Positions 28,228-37,063 are shown, numbered from the stretch's first letter. The stretch is DNA of 64,000 nucleotides from Leifsonia poae (GCF_020009625.1 NZ_JAIHLP010000002.1:1178001-1242000); one strand, 5' to 3'. The notes: generated from the sequence alone by a model not told the origin. Made by a program: numbers and translations.

Positions 28228-29082
28228 TTACGCTCGCGGATCTCCCCCCGCACCGATCCCGGAGGCGACGGGGCGGGACGGGTCGTTCGACCAGGCGGAC
28301 CAGGAGCCGGGGTAGAGCGAGGCGGCGAACCCTGCCACGTCGAGGGCGAGCGCTTCGTGCGCCGCGGTGACGCCAGAGCCGCAGTAGACGCCGACCGGCG
28401 CATCCGGCGTCACACCGAGCGCGGCGAAGCGGGCGGCGAGAACCGGTGCGGGAAGCATCCGCCCCGCGTTGTCGAGGTTCTCGGCGGTCGGTGCGCTCAC
28501 AGCGCCCGGGATGTGGCCCGCCCGCGGATCCATCGGCTCGACGTCGCCGCGGTACCGCTCGGCGGCGCGGGCATCGAGCAGCACACCCTCTGCAGCCAGC
28601 GCTGCAGCGGCATCCGCGTCGAGAGTCGGAAGCGCACCGAAACGCAGCGTGACGGAACCGGGTCGTGGCGTCACGACACCCGACTCCACGGGCCCCCCGG
28701 CCGCGCGCCAGGCGGAGAGTCCCCCATCGAGAACACGGACCGTGGGGAAACCGGCGTAGCGCAGCAGCCACCAGGCACGGGCGGCCGACTGTCCGAAGAG
28801 ATCGTCGGCGACCACGACATCGTCGCCGTCGTCGACCCCCCACCGGCGCGCCGCCTCCTGGAAGGCGGCGAGGTCGGGGAGCGGATGACGGCCGTCGGCC
28901 GGCTCCCCGTGGCCGGCCAGCTCGGTATCGAGATCCACGTATGCCGCACCGGGAATGTGCCCGCGCTCGTACTCCTGCCGGCCGGGAGGGCCGCCCAGTT
29001 TCCAGCGCACGTCCAGAACACGAATAGGGTCTCCGGCGGCCAGCGCACGCGCGAGCTCACCGGCTTCGATCAACGGTTTCAC
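28228..29082 (-). CDS. sseA: Sulfurtransferase with two rhodanese domains (SseA-type)
   Basis: A 284-residue tandem rhodanese. The N-terminal inactive domain contains VLDVRWKLGG and GHIPGAAYVDLD. The C-terminal catalytic domain has RAGHIPGAVSAPT and the active-site loop VYCGSGVTAAHEAL. The CGSGVTA form is typical of 3-mercaptopyruvate sulfurtransferase rather than thiosulfate sulfurtransferase. It moves sulfane sulfur to acceptors. The gene is 50 bp upstream of cysteine synthase in the same direction, giving a sulfur-metabolism context. Confidence 0.92.
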   Translation of the reverse strand: MKPLIEAGELARALAAGDPIRVLDVRWKLGGPPGRQEYERGHIPGAAYVDLDTELAGHGEPADGRHPLPDLAAFQEAARRWGVDDGDDVVVADDLFGQSAARAWWLLRYAGFPTVRVLDGGLSAWRAAGGPVESGVVTPRPGSVTLRFGALPTLDADAAAALAAEGVLLDARAAERYRGDVEPMDPRAGHIPGAVSAPTAENLDNAGRMLPAPVLAARFAALGVTPDAPVGVYCGSGVTAAHEALALDVAGFAASLYPGSWSAWSNDPSRPVASGIGAGGDPRA

Positions 29083-29178
29083 CCCACCATCATGCCCGAC
29101 CCCGCTGGAGGCAGAAACGACGAGGCCCCGCTCCTCCCTGGGATCAGACGGGGAGGGGCGGGGCCGCGATCGGATCGC

Positions 29179-30168
29179 TCAGTGGCCGCTGGAGGCTTTC
29201 GCGTTCGACTCGTAGGAGGTGTTCGTCGATTCGAAGAAGTTCACGAGCTCCAGGGTGTCGTTGGCGGTCGCCATCCACTTGGCCGGGTTCGCCACCTTGT
29301 ACTCGGCTTCGAAGCCGAGCTCCTCCAGGCGACGGTCGGCCAGGTACTTGACGTACTGGTTGATGTAGTTCGCGTTGAGTCCGAGGATGCCGCCGGGCAG
29401 TAGATCCCGGTTGTACTGCTCCTCCATCTCGACCGCGTCGAGGATCATCTGACGGATCTCGGCCGCGAACTCGGGCGTCTGCAGGTCGGGGTTCTCTTCC
29501 AGCACCGTCAGGATGAGGTTGATGCCGAATTTGAGGTGCAGCGACTCGTCTCGCACCACCCAGTCGATCAGCGAGCCGAAGTTGCGCAGCAGGTTGCGCT
29601 GACGGAACGACAGCGCGACCATGAAGCCCGAATAGAACCAGATCCCCTCGAGGATGACGTTGTACGCCACCAGGTTGCGGATGAAGTCCTGCTTGCCCTC
29701 GGTGGTGGTGATGTCGAGGGTCTGCTCGGTCATCCGCTTGATGAAGCGGATCTCGAACTCCTCCTTCTTCGCCATCGAGGGGACGTCGACGTGGGAGTTG
29801 TAGGCCTGCTCGCGGTCGATCGGGAACGTCTCGAGGACGTACTCGAACGACATGCAGTGGTTGGCCTCCTCCCACATCTGCTTCGCGAGGTAGAGGTGCG
29901 CCTCGGCCGCCTGCAGGTAGGGGTAGACGCCGAACGCGAGAGCCTTGTTCACCAGGAGCTCGTTCGGGTTGAAGTAGCTCATCAGGAAGGTGATGGCGTG
30001 GCGTTCCTCGTCCGTCATCTTCTTGAAGTCGGCGATGTCCTCGCCGAGCTGGATCTCATTGGGGAACCACGTGTTCGCTACGGCCTGGTCGTACAGGTCC
30101 ATCGCCCACTTGTATTTGACCGGCTTCAGCAGCAGGCCCTCTTCGATTCCCGTTCCCAGAATCCCCAT
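29179..30168 (-). CDS. nrdB: Ribonucleotide reductase beta subunit, class Ic-like (Tyr radical site is Phe)
   Basis: A 329-residue ferritin-like R2 subunit. Likely metal ligands are E70 (NPNELL), E101 and H104 (WEEANH), E174 (ILEGIW), E208 and H211 (RDESLH). At the place of E. coli Tyr122, four residues after H104, stands Phe108 (HCMSFEY). The first ligand is Glu rather than Asp. Both are the marks of the class Ic subunits first known from Chlamydia, which use a Mn/Fe cofactor instead of a tyrosyl radical. The segment around DFIRNLVAYNVILEGIWFYS and the C-terminal half are also close to that type. It follows nrdA by 35 bp. Confidence 0.93.
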   Translation of the reverse strand: MGILGTGIEEGLLLKPVKYKWAMDLYDQAVANTWFPNEIQLGEDIADFKKMTDEERHAITFLMSYFNPNELLVNKALAFGVYPYLQAAEAHLYLAKQMWEEANHCMSFEYVLETFPIDREQAYNSHVDVPSMAKKEEFEIRFIKRMTEQTLDITTTEGKQDFIRNLVAYNVILEGIWFYSGFMVALSFRQRNLLRNFGSLIDWVVRDESLHLKFGINLILTVLEENPDLQTPEFAAEIRQMILDAVEMEEQYNRDLLPGGILGLNANYINQYVKYLADRRLEELGFEAEYKVANPAKWMATANDTLELVNFFESTNTSYESNAKASSGH

Positions 30169-30203
30169 CGTGTTTCTCTTCTCCTCAAATTCTCGCGGCG
30201 ACG

Positions 30204-32768
30204 TCAGACGGCTTCTGCTACTGGCAGGACTCGCACTGCAGATCGTCCATCGGGTCGACGGGCACGTAGTATTCCTCGATCTTGGTGTTCATTACTTCTC
30301 ACCACCCGTCGAGAGTCCGCCGAAGCCGAAGCCACGGCGGGCAGGGGCTGCGGGGCGGGGGCAGGGGCTGCGGTCTCGGCCGCCGGAGCGCTGCCGGCGC
30401 CGACCGACGCGAATCCCTTGCGGGCGGAACCGATCTCTTCGGCCTTGTTCACCTTGACGGTCGACTGCTCGGCCTGGTGACGCGGCTTCATGTGCAGGTA
30501 GTAGGTGGTCTTGACGCCACGCTCCCACGCCGCGAAGTAGATGTCCATCATGTCGCCGATGTCCCGGGTCTCCAGGTACATGTTGCGGCTGATCGCCTGG
30601 TCGATCCACTTCTGGGCACGAGCGGCCACCTCGAGGAACGCATACGGCGAGAGCTGGAAGCTGGTCTTGTACGTGGCCTTGATCGCATCCGGGATCTCGG
30701 CGATGCCCTGGATGTCGCCCTGCGAGCGCAGGATCGACTCACGGGTGGTCTCCCAGATGCCCTCGTCGCGCAGAGCGGCCACCAGGTTGCGGTTGACCTC
30801 GAGGAACTTGCCCGAGGAGGTGGAGCGGCTGAAGATCTGCGAGAACTGGGGGTCGAAACCGGGCGTGGTGCCCGCGACGAGACCGATGGATGCGGTGGGC
30901 GCGATCGCCATGAGCGTCGCGTTGCGCATGCCTCCCTTGACCTTTGCGCGCAGCGCATCCCAGTCGAGCCGGGTGGTGCGGTTGACCTTGATGGCGACGC
31001 CACGATCCTGCTCGGTGAGCGCGATCGAGTCGAACGGCACGAGGCCCTGTGACCAGCGCGAGCCCTCGAAGTTCTTGTACGCGCCGCGCTCCTTGGCCAG
31101 GTCGGCGCTCTCGTCGATCGCCGCGTAGGAGACGTGCTCCATGATCTCGTCGATCAGGTCGTAGGCCTCTTCGCTCTCGTAGCTGAAGCCCAGCTTCTCG
31201 ACGATGTCGGTGAAGCCCATCACGCCGAGGCCGATGGCCCGGTTCTGCTGGTTCGAGAAGTCGGCCTCGTCGACGCTCGAGATCGTGATGTCGATCAGGT
31301 TGTCGAGCTGGCGGACCGCACTGCGGGCGCTCTCCTCGATGCGGGCCCAGTCCATCGCGCCGTCGACCAGGTGGCGCGACAGGTTGATCGAGGCCAGGTT
31401 GCAGACCGACACGTTGTCGCGGTCCTGCGGAAGCGTGATCTCGGTGCAGAGGTTGGAGAGGTGGATGGTGCCGGTGTTGTTGTTCAGGGCACGGTTGTTG
31501 ATCGTGTCCTTCCAGGTCAGCCACGGGTGGCTGGTGGTCTGGAGGCTCATCAGGATGTCTTTGAACTGCGAGCGAGCGCTGATCTTCTTGAACATGTGGA
31601 GACGACCGGCCTCGGCTTCGGCCACGTAGAAGGCGTAGCGCTCCGAGAACGCCTGGCCGTAGAGCTCGTTGAGGTCGGCGACCTCCAGCGGGTCGAACAG
31701 GTACCAGTCCTGGTCGTTCTGCACGCGCTTCATGAACTCGTCGCTGATCCACACCGCGGTGTTGGCCGTTCGGGTGCGGCGGTACGGGTCGCCCGAGTTC
31801 TGACGCAGGTCGAGGAACTCCGGGAAGTCCATGTGCCAGTTCTCCATGTAGAAGCAGAGGGCGCCGAACTTCTTGCCGCCGCGGCTGACCGCGCGCAGCA
31901 CCGAGTCGATGGTGTGCATGAACGGGATCGGGCCCGTCGAGGTGGTGTTGTTGGAGCGGATGGGCGAGCCCTGCGCACGCAGCTTGGTGACCGAGAGGCC
32001 GATGCCGCCGGTGCCCTTCGTGAGCCACATGACGTCGCGGACGCTCTTGGCGATGTGCTCGATGTCGTCCTGCATCTCCATGACGAAGCAGTTGGAGAGC
32101 TGAGGGTATGCGGTACCGGCGTTCACGAGGGTCGATCCCGCGGCGAGGTACTCGAGCTTCGACATCTTGTCGTAGAACTCGAGCGCGTGGAGGGTGGGGT
32201 CGGCTTCGTTGAGCGAAAGGCCCATCGCGATGCGCATCCAGAAGTACTGCGGCACTTCGAGCGTCTCGCCGTTGCGGGCTTTGATGCCGTAGCGGTTGTT
32301 GAGGGTGACGACGCCGATGTACTTGAGCAGTTCATCCCGCGAGGGGTCGAGGTGGCCCGCAAGGCGGTCGAGGTCGAAGAGGTTCGTGAACCGCGGGTCG
32401 AGCAGCTGCTCGGCGACACCGCGCTCGATGTAGCCGCGGAAGTGACCGGTGTGCAGCGAGACGAGCTCGTCTTGCGAGGCGTAGTCGCCGAGGACGCGCT
32501 TGTAGATGGTCTTGAGCAGCAGGCGGGCGGCAACGGTGTCGAACGCCGGGTCGTCTTTCACGTTCTGCAGTGCGACCTGGATGACCGCCTCGTCGAGCTG
32601 CTGGGTGGTGATGCCGTCGAACAGCGTCAGCTCCAGCTCGCTCGCGATCTGGGTGACCCAGGTGATGTTCTCGTCGAGACCTTCGGCGGCGTTCTCGATC
32701 GCCAGGTTGATCTTGTTCGCATCGTACGGCTCCCGCTCGCCGTTCCGCTTGACAACAGTGATTGCCAC
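30204..32768 (-). CDS. nrdA: Ribonucleotide reductase alpha subunit (C-terminus frameshifted)
   Basis: The catalytic subunit that reduces ribonucleoside diphosphates. It has an ATP-cone at the N-terminus (VVKRNGEREPYDANKI), the first redox Cys in QLSNCF, the active-site NLCTE and the second redox Cys in VCNLASINLS. GTG 32768 has AGGGAGAGAAAG upstream. After FASVGAG the sequence becomes Ala/Pro-rich, then turns into implausible Arg/Ser. One missing C around 30344-30361 would give RRGFGFGGLSTGG. The expected C-terminal Cys pair (CESC) is encoded at 30218-30292 in a further frame. The uninterrupted frame ends at 30204, but the real end is probably 30292 or 30218. NrdR and DnaA boxes lie upstream. 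Confidence 0.93.
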   Translation of the reverse strand: MAITVVKRNGEREPYDANKINLAIENAAEGLDENITWVTQIASELELTLFDGITTQQLDEAVIQVALQNVKDDPAFDTVAARLLLKTIYKRVLGDYASQDELVSLHTGHFRGYIERGVAEQLLDPRFTNLFDLDRLAGHLDPSRDELLKYIGVVTLNNRYGIKARNGETLEVPQYFWMRIAMGLSLNEADPTLHALEFYDKMSKLEYLAAGSTLVNAGTAYPQLSNCFVMEMQDDIEHIAKSVRDVMWLTKGTGGIGLSVTKLRAQGSPIRSNNTTSTGPIPFMHTIDSVLRAVSRGGKKFGALCFYMENWHMDFPEFLDLRQNSGDPYRRTRTANTAVWISDEFMKRVQNDQDWYLFDPLEVADLNELYGQAFSERYAFYVAEAEAGRLHMFKKISARSQFKDILMSLQTTSHPWLTWKDTINNRALNNNTGTIHLSNLCTEITLPQDRDNVSVCNLASINLSRHLVDGAMDWARIEESARSAVRQLDNLIDITISSVDEADFSNQQNRAIGLGVMGFTDIVEKLGFSYESEEAYDLIDEIMEHVSYAAIDESADLAKERGAYKNFEGSRWSQGLVPFDSIALTEQDRGVAIKVNRTTRLDWDALRAKVKGGMRNATLMAIAPTASIGLVAGTTPGFDPQFSQIFSRSTSSGKFLEVNRNLVAALRDEGIWETTRESILRSQGDIQGIAEIPDAIKATYKTSFQLSPYAFLEVAARAQKWIDQAISRNMYLETRDIGDMMDIYFAAWERGVKTTYYLHMKPRHQAEQSTVKVNKAEEIGSARKGFASVGAGSAPAAETAAPAPAPQPLPAVASASADSRRVVRSNEHQDRGILRARRPDGRSAVRVLPVAEAV
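30218..30292 (-). other. Displaced NrdA tail with the redox Cys pair
   Basis: A 24-codon frame starts with ATG 30292, which overlaps TAA (TAATG), and ends with VDPMDDLQCESCQ and a stop at 30218. A C-terminal Cys-x-x-Cys is the swinging arm that re-reduces the NrdA active site, so these residues should belong to NrdA. Either one more base is missing near 30290-30300, or the arm is translated by coupling as a separate peptide. I favour the first. Confidence 0.6.
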
Positions 32769-32922
32769 TTTCTCTCCCTCTCTTGCGTGCCGTTCTGCGT
32801 GAACGGCGATGCCTGGCGTCCGGTGTGCGGACGACGGGGCCGCCGACCTGCGCGTCCCCACTTAAACCCCTTGTCACGGCCGAAATCAGGGGATCGAGCC
32901 CTCACTGCTTTTCGGCGTGTGA

Positions 32923-32970
32923 CCACTATATAGCGGGGGTTCGACATTTATCGAACCCAACATCTAGTGG
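32923..32970 (-). promoter_or_regulatory. Pair of NrdR boxes upstream of nrdAB
   Basis: Two 16-bp sequences resemble the NrdR consensus (ACACWATATATWGTGT). Box 1 is CCACTATATAGCGGGG at 32923-32938, with a strong left half. Box 2 is ACCCAACATCTAGTGG at 32955-32970, with 12 of 16 matches. Their centres are 32 bp apart, three helical turns, as is usual for paired NrdR sites. NrdR would repress nrdAB when dATP is high. Confidence 0.75.
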
Positions 32971-32975
32971 GCGTG

Positions 32976-33013
32976 TCATCCACAGATGTGCATAACTTGT
33001 CCACTTATCCACA
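32976..33013. promoter_or_regulatory. Cluster of four DnaA-box-like 9-mers
   Basis: Within 38 bp there are TCATCCACA (32976-32984), TTATGCACA on the minus strand (32987-32995), TTGTCCACT (32997-33005) and a perfect TTATCCACA (33005-33013). They lie directly upstream of the NrdR boxes relative to nrdA, and also just upstream of the divergent MFS gene. DnaA control of nrdAB is established in E. coli, so DnaA may tie dNTP supply to replication here. Confidence 0.75.
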
Positions 33014-33063
33014 GGCACTCCGCTCCTTCCCGGAACGTCGCCGGCCGATAGACTTGGCTCCTT

Positions 33064-34275
33064 GTGAGTACCTATTCGAGCCTTCTGAAGACACCGGGCG
33101 TCGGGCGCATCATCGCCGCCCAGCTCACCGCTCGATTCCCGTTCGGGATGCTCTCGCTCGCCTTCCTGCTGCACATCGAACGGGTGCACCACTCCTATGC
33201 CGCCGCCGGCCTCGTGCTCGGCGCCATGAGCATCGGCCAGGCCATCGCCGGACCGATGACCAGCCGGCTGATGGGCGTGCTCGGGATGCGCACCGTCCTC
33301 TGGACGACCCTCGGTCTGTGCACCATCGCGGTCGCCGCCATCGGCGTGTTCGTCATGCCCATCCCGCTGACCATGGCGGTCGCGTTCTTCGCCGGCCTGA
33401 GCATGCCGCCCATCCAGCCCGCCGTGCGCACCATCTATCCCAAGATGGTGAACTCTCGCCAGCTCACGCCACTGTTCTCCCTGGACGCCTCGGCGCAAGA
33501 GATCATCTGGATCGCCGGACCGGTGGCCATCACCTTCGTCTCCACGCAGATCGGCACAGTGGAAGGCATCCTGATGTCGGTGGCGATCATGCTGCTCGGC
33601 GGGCTCTGGTTCATCTCGTCGCCCGAGGTCGGCCGGGTGCGCATCCCGCGCAGCAAACGCCGCCTCGGCGCCGTGCTCGGCCGGCCACCGGTGCTGCTCG
33701 CCACGGTCGTCGGGTTCCTGCTCGTCGGCTCCTGCGCCGCGATCGAGGCGGGCGTCGTCGCCAACTTCGGCGAAGGGTCGCCATTCGCCGGGATCGTCCT
33801 GGCCATCTGGTCACTCGGCTCGCTCGTCGGCGGTCTCGCCTTCGGCCATGTGCCCATCGGCCCGTGGGCGACGGCCCGGCGCATGCTCATCGTCTTCATC
33901 GGCGTCGCGATCTCCACCCTGATGCTCGGCTCGTGGTGGGGGCTGTCGCTCACTCTCATCATCGCCGGACTCGGCATCGCGCCCGCCCTCGCCGTGCTCT
34001 TCGCCATCGTCTCGGCCAGCGTGAAGTTCAGCGATACGGCCGAGGCGTACGGCTGGGTCGGCACCGGGCAGCTCATCGGCGCAGCCCTCGGCTCCGCCCT
34101 CGCCGGTTTTCTGATCGACAGCACCGGGCCGGTCGGAGCCTTCTGGGTCGCCGGCGTGTTCGCCCTCATCGGTTTCATCGTGCCGGCGCTCGCCCACCGC
34201 ATCCACCCCGACCTCCGCGGCCGCGACGCCTCCCCCATCCCCGACACCGAGCCCGTCCCCGTCCAGCCCTCCTGA
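33064..34275 (+). CDS. MFS transporter
   Basis: A 403-residue membrane protein with about 12 hydrophobic segments in two halves separated by a basic loop (VGRVRIPRSKRRLG). This fits the major facilitator fold. The start of the protein (TPGVGRIIAAQLTARFPFGM) and GSLVGGLAFG are typical of sugar-efflux or YcaD-like MFS proteins. The substrate is unknown. GTG 33064 lies about ten bases after TAGACT (33048-33053). The gene is divergent from nrdAB and shares its upstream region. Confidence 0.88.
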   Translation: MSTYSSLLKTPGVGRIIAAQLTARFPFGMLSLAFLLHIERVHHSYAAAGLVLGAMSIGQAIAGPMTSRLMGVLGMRTVLWTTLGLCTIAVAAIGVFVMPIPLTMAVAFFAGLSMPPIQPAVRTIYPKMVNSRQLTPLFSLDASAQEIIWIAGPVAITFVSTQIGTVEGILMSVAIMLLGGLWFISSPEVGRVRIPRSKRRLGAVLGRPPVLLATVVGFLLVGSCAAIEAGVVANFGEGSPFAGIVLAIWSLGSLVGGLAFGHVPIGPWATARRMLIVFIGVAISTLMLGSWWGLSLTLIIAGLGIAPALAVLFAIVSASVKFSDTAEAYGWVGTGQLIGAALGSALAGFLIDSTGPVGAFWVAGVFALIGFIVPALAHRIHPDLRGRDASPIPDTEPVPVQPS

Positions 34276-34295
34276 CCGCGCCCTCCGTCTTCCTC

Positions 34296-34334
34296 CATTG
34301 CGGGCCGGCATTGCGGGCCGCCATTGCGGGCGGC
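34296..34334. repeat. Three tandem 13-bp repeats
   Basis: CATTGCGGGCCGG, CATTGCGGGCCGC and CATTGCGGGCGGC follow each other at 34296-34308, 34309-34321 and 34322-34334. They lie in the gap between two convergent genes and may fold because of the GGGCCG/CGGC segments. No coding role is seen. Confidence 0.85.
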
Positions 34335-34407
34335 AAAGCCATCGACCTCGGAGTCTTCGGCTGCTTTTACGCCGCTCAACGGAGTGTCAGGGCCACCGCG
34401 TGCCGGG

Positions 34408-34967
34408 TCAGCGGAGGGGACGCAGGGCCTCCGCGAGGGTGTGGAGTTCGGTGAGCTGGGCTGCCAGCACATGCTCGTGCTGTTCCGTCGGGGTGAAAGC
34501 GCCGTCGTCACCGATCTGACGGGCGACGTAGGCGATCTCGACATTGGCCATGGTCGGCACGAGGCCGAGGGCGACGACGGTCGGGCGCAGCGCGACGACA
34601 CCGCGCGTTCCACCGGAGATGCCGCCGTAGCTCACGGTGCCGAGCGGCTTGCGTCGCCACTCCGCGCTCAGGTAGTCCAGGGCGTTCTTCACCGACGGCG
34701 CATAGCTGTAGTTGTACTCGGGGTGACGAAGAGGAAGGCGTCGGCCGCATCCACCCGCGCGCTCCAGTCGACCGTGTGCTGGTGCGTGTACCGGCGCAGG
34801 CGCGGATGGTTGGGCTCGTCCATGAAGGGCAGGGCGATCTCGGCGAGATCGGCCAGGTCGATGTCGAACCCCCCGTCAGCCCGGGCGACCGACGCCACCC
34901 ATTGAGCGACCGGCAGACCGACCCGGCCGGGCCGCACGCTCCCGATCAGAATCATCAGAGTGGGCAT
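34408..34967 (-). pseudogene. NAD(P)H-dependent FMN reductase, frame broken mid-gene
   Basis: A flavodoxin-fold quinone/FMN reductase. The first half (MPTLMILIGSVRPGRVGLPV to AFLFVTP) and second half (SVKNALDYLSAEWRRKPLG, SYGGISGGTRGV) lie in different frames. Restoring one base in the G run at 34720-34723 gives the family motif FVTPEYNYSYAPSVKNALDYL, so the gene is almost certainly intact in the cell. ATG 34967 has AAAGGA upstream. The aldo/keto reductase gene lies upstream in the same direction, so they may form a small redox operon. Confidence 0.85.
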
Positions 34968-35040
34968 GGGTGTCCTTTCCGGTCGCGCGCGCGACCGCGG
35001 TTCTGCCCCTCGCGCGGAGCGCGCGAGGGCGGGGATGCGC

Positions 35041-36036
35041 TCACCAACGGTCGTGCACCGCCGCGCGGAAGTAGCGGTCGTAGAGCTCTCGCACGCCCGC
35101 ACCGAACGCCGGGTCGGCGACGGCGGCGAGCGCCTCGGCCGTGCCGGCCGCCGCATTCGCTTCGGCCTGCCGCTGCGAGCGGGCACCCGGGATGACGCTG
35201 CTCACGCCGGGCAGCCCGGCCACCCAGGCGAGCGCAGCCTGGGCGGGGGTGAGGCCGTCGGGCACGAGGGAGGCGAACTCGCGGGCGGCGGCCACGCCGG
35301 CCTGGAAGTCGACACCGGAGAAGGTCTCCCCCACGTCGAAAGCCTCGCCGTGTCGGTTGAAGCTGCGGTGGTCGTCGGCGGCGAACATGGTCTCCGCCGT
35401 GTATCGGCCGCTCAACAGACCGGAGGCGAGCGGGACGCGTGCGATGATGCCGACCCCGGCGCGCTCTGCGGCCGGGAGCACCCGGTCGAGGGGTTTGAGC
35501 CGGAAAGCGTTGAGGATGATCTGAACCGTGGCGGTGCCGGGCCGGATGATGGCCGCGAGCGCCTCTTCGCACGTCTCGACGCTCACGCCGTAGGCCGCGA
35601 TTGCGCCGTCGGCGACGAGAGTGTCGAGGGCGTCGTAGACAGCGTCGCTGGAGAGAACGGATGTGGGCGGGCAGTGCAGCTGCACGAGGTCGAGCCGTTC
35701 GACGCCGAGGGTGCGGCGGGAGCGGTCGGTCCAGCCACGGAACTTCGCGAGCGTGAAGTTCGCGGGATCCTGAGCCTCACGCCGGCCCATCTTCGTGGCG
35801 ACCGTCACCCCGGCGTCGGGCCGAGAAGCGAGGAACCGCCCAATGATCTCTTCGCTGCGACCGTCGCCGTACACATCGGCCGTGTCGAAGAAGGTGACTC
35901 CGGCGTCGGCCGCCGCTTCGAGCACGGCAAGCGCATCCGCTTCGCTCACATCACCCCAGTCGGCGCCGAGCTGCCACGTGCCGAGTCCGATGACCGAGAC
36001 CTCGCGGCCCGTCCTGCCGAGTGTGCGCTTGTCCAT
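35041..36036 (-). CDS. Aldo/keto reductase
   Basis: A 331-residue NADP-dependent reductase of the voltage-channel-beta/YhdN-like group. It starts MDKRTLGRTGREVSVIGLG. The catalytic residues are visible: Asp in FFDTADVYG, Tyr in VYGDGRSE, Lys in VATKMGR and His in LVQLHCPP. GIIARVPLASGLLSGRY is the typical cofactor-side segment, and SSVIPGARSQRQAEANAA ends the fold. The natural substrate is unknown. Confidence 0.9.
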   Translation of the reverse strand: MDKRTLGRTGREVSVIGLGTWQLGADWGDVSEADALAVLEAAADAGVTFFDTADVYGDGRSEEIIGRFLASRPDAGVTVATKMGRREAQDPANFTLAKFRGWTDRSRRTLGVERLDLVQLHCPPTSVLSSDAVYDALDTLVADGAIAAYGVSVETCEEALAAIIRPGTATVQIILNAFRLKPLDRVLPAAERAGVGIIARVPLASGLLSGRYTAETMFAADDHRSFNRHGEAFDVGETFSGVDFQAGVAAAREFASLVPDGLTPAQAALAWVAGLPGVSSVIPGARSQRQAEANAAAGTAEALAAVADPAFGAGVRELYDRYFRAAVHDRW

Positions 36037-36118
36037 GCCCTCAGCGTAGTTGTGCGACCGGTTCGAGATGCGGTGCCGGCGCCGCCGTGCGACCGCTGAC
36101 CCGCGAGCACGCCTGGAC

Positions 36119-36952
36119 TCACGCCCCGGAGTCGACCCCGTCGCGGATCGCGACCCCGCCGACCGCTGCGGCGACGACCCGCGCGAGGCGCTTACGGATG
36201 ATGTGGTCGTTCGCCTCCACGCGGTGCATCGTCACCGAGCGCAGCGCCTCGACGACCGCGAGACTCCCCGGGGCGATGAACGCGTCAAGACTCCCGTACA
36301 CCACCTCGACCGGCACGGTGACGCGGGCGAGATCGCTCACGACGGTCTGCCGTTCGATGCAATTCTCGAGTGATTTGACGAACGGATCCCAGTTCTTCGC
36401 GGTGATCTCGAAGACCCCCTTGATCGGAAGCAGGCGCGCGAGCACCCCCGCGTTGAAGATCGTGAACTCCTTGTTGGTGCGCAGGAACTCGTACGCCCGC
36501 AGGTACGCGCTCACCCGGCTGCGCACCCGGCGATCCCCGATCTCGGCCGGCGTGCCATAGACCGGCGGACCCACCAGCACGAGCCGGGTCAACCGGCCCG
36601 GATGGTCGGCCGCGTAGCGCGCGACGATCAGACTGCCGAGCGAGTGGCCGACGAGCACGAACGGTTGGTGGAGCCGCAACGCGCGGAGCGTGGCCCGGAG
36701 TGCGGCCACATGCTCCTCCATCGTGTACTCGGAGTCCGCGGGCGCCGGTGAGCGGCCGAACCCGAGGATGTCGATCGAGATCACCCGGTGCGTGGGCTCC
36801 AGCAGTGGAACCAGGTTCTGAAAGGTGACCGATGAGGAGGCGATGCCGTGCACGAGAACGACGACCGGCCCGTCGCCGACATCTCCGGCGATGTGCAGCC
36901 GGGGCGCGCGCCGGCCAACGAGCGTGCGAACCGCATCCCTCACCCAGGCCAT
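36119..36952 (-). CDS. Alpha/beta hydrolase
   Basis: A 277-residue alpha/beta hydrolase. The oxyanion region is VVLVHGIASSS, the nucleophile elbow is VGHSLGSL, and the acid and base lie in VYGSLDAFI and EANDHIIRK. It probably cleaves an ester or another small substrate. ATG 36952 follows GATAAT by six bases, which suggests a leaderless message. The frame continues far upstream, but without family resemblance, so I trimmed it. The gene is divergent from the acyl-CoA dehydrogenase operon. Confidence 0.88.
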   Translation of the reverse strand: MAWVRDAVRTLVGRRAPRLHIAGDVGDGPVVVLVHGIASSSVTFQNLVPLLEPTHRVISIDILGFGRSPAPADSEYTMEEHVAALRATLRALRLHQPFVLVGHSLGSLIVARYAADHPGRLTRLVLVGPPVYGTPAEIGDRRVRSRVSAYLRAYEFLRTNKEFTIFNAGVLARLLPIKGVFEITAKNWDPFVKSLENCIERQTVVSDLARVTVPVEVVYGSLDAFIAPGSLAVVEALRSVTMHRVEANDHIIRKRLARVVAAAVGGVAIRDGVDSGA

Positions 36953-37063
36953 GCGCCCATTATCGTCGGCGATCGGGCGTCGCCCGGCGACGGCGCTGCG
37001 CTGCGGGTGCGCTGCCCGAACCGATTCCTGCCGAAACGCCCAGACACACCCTAGGCTGGACGG

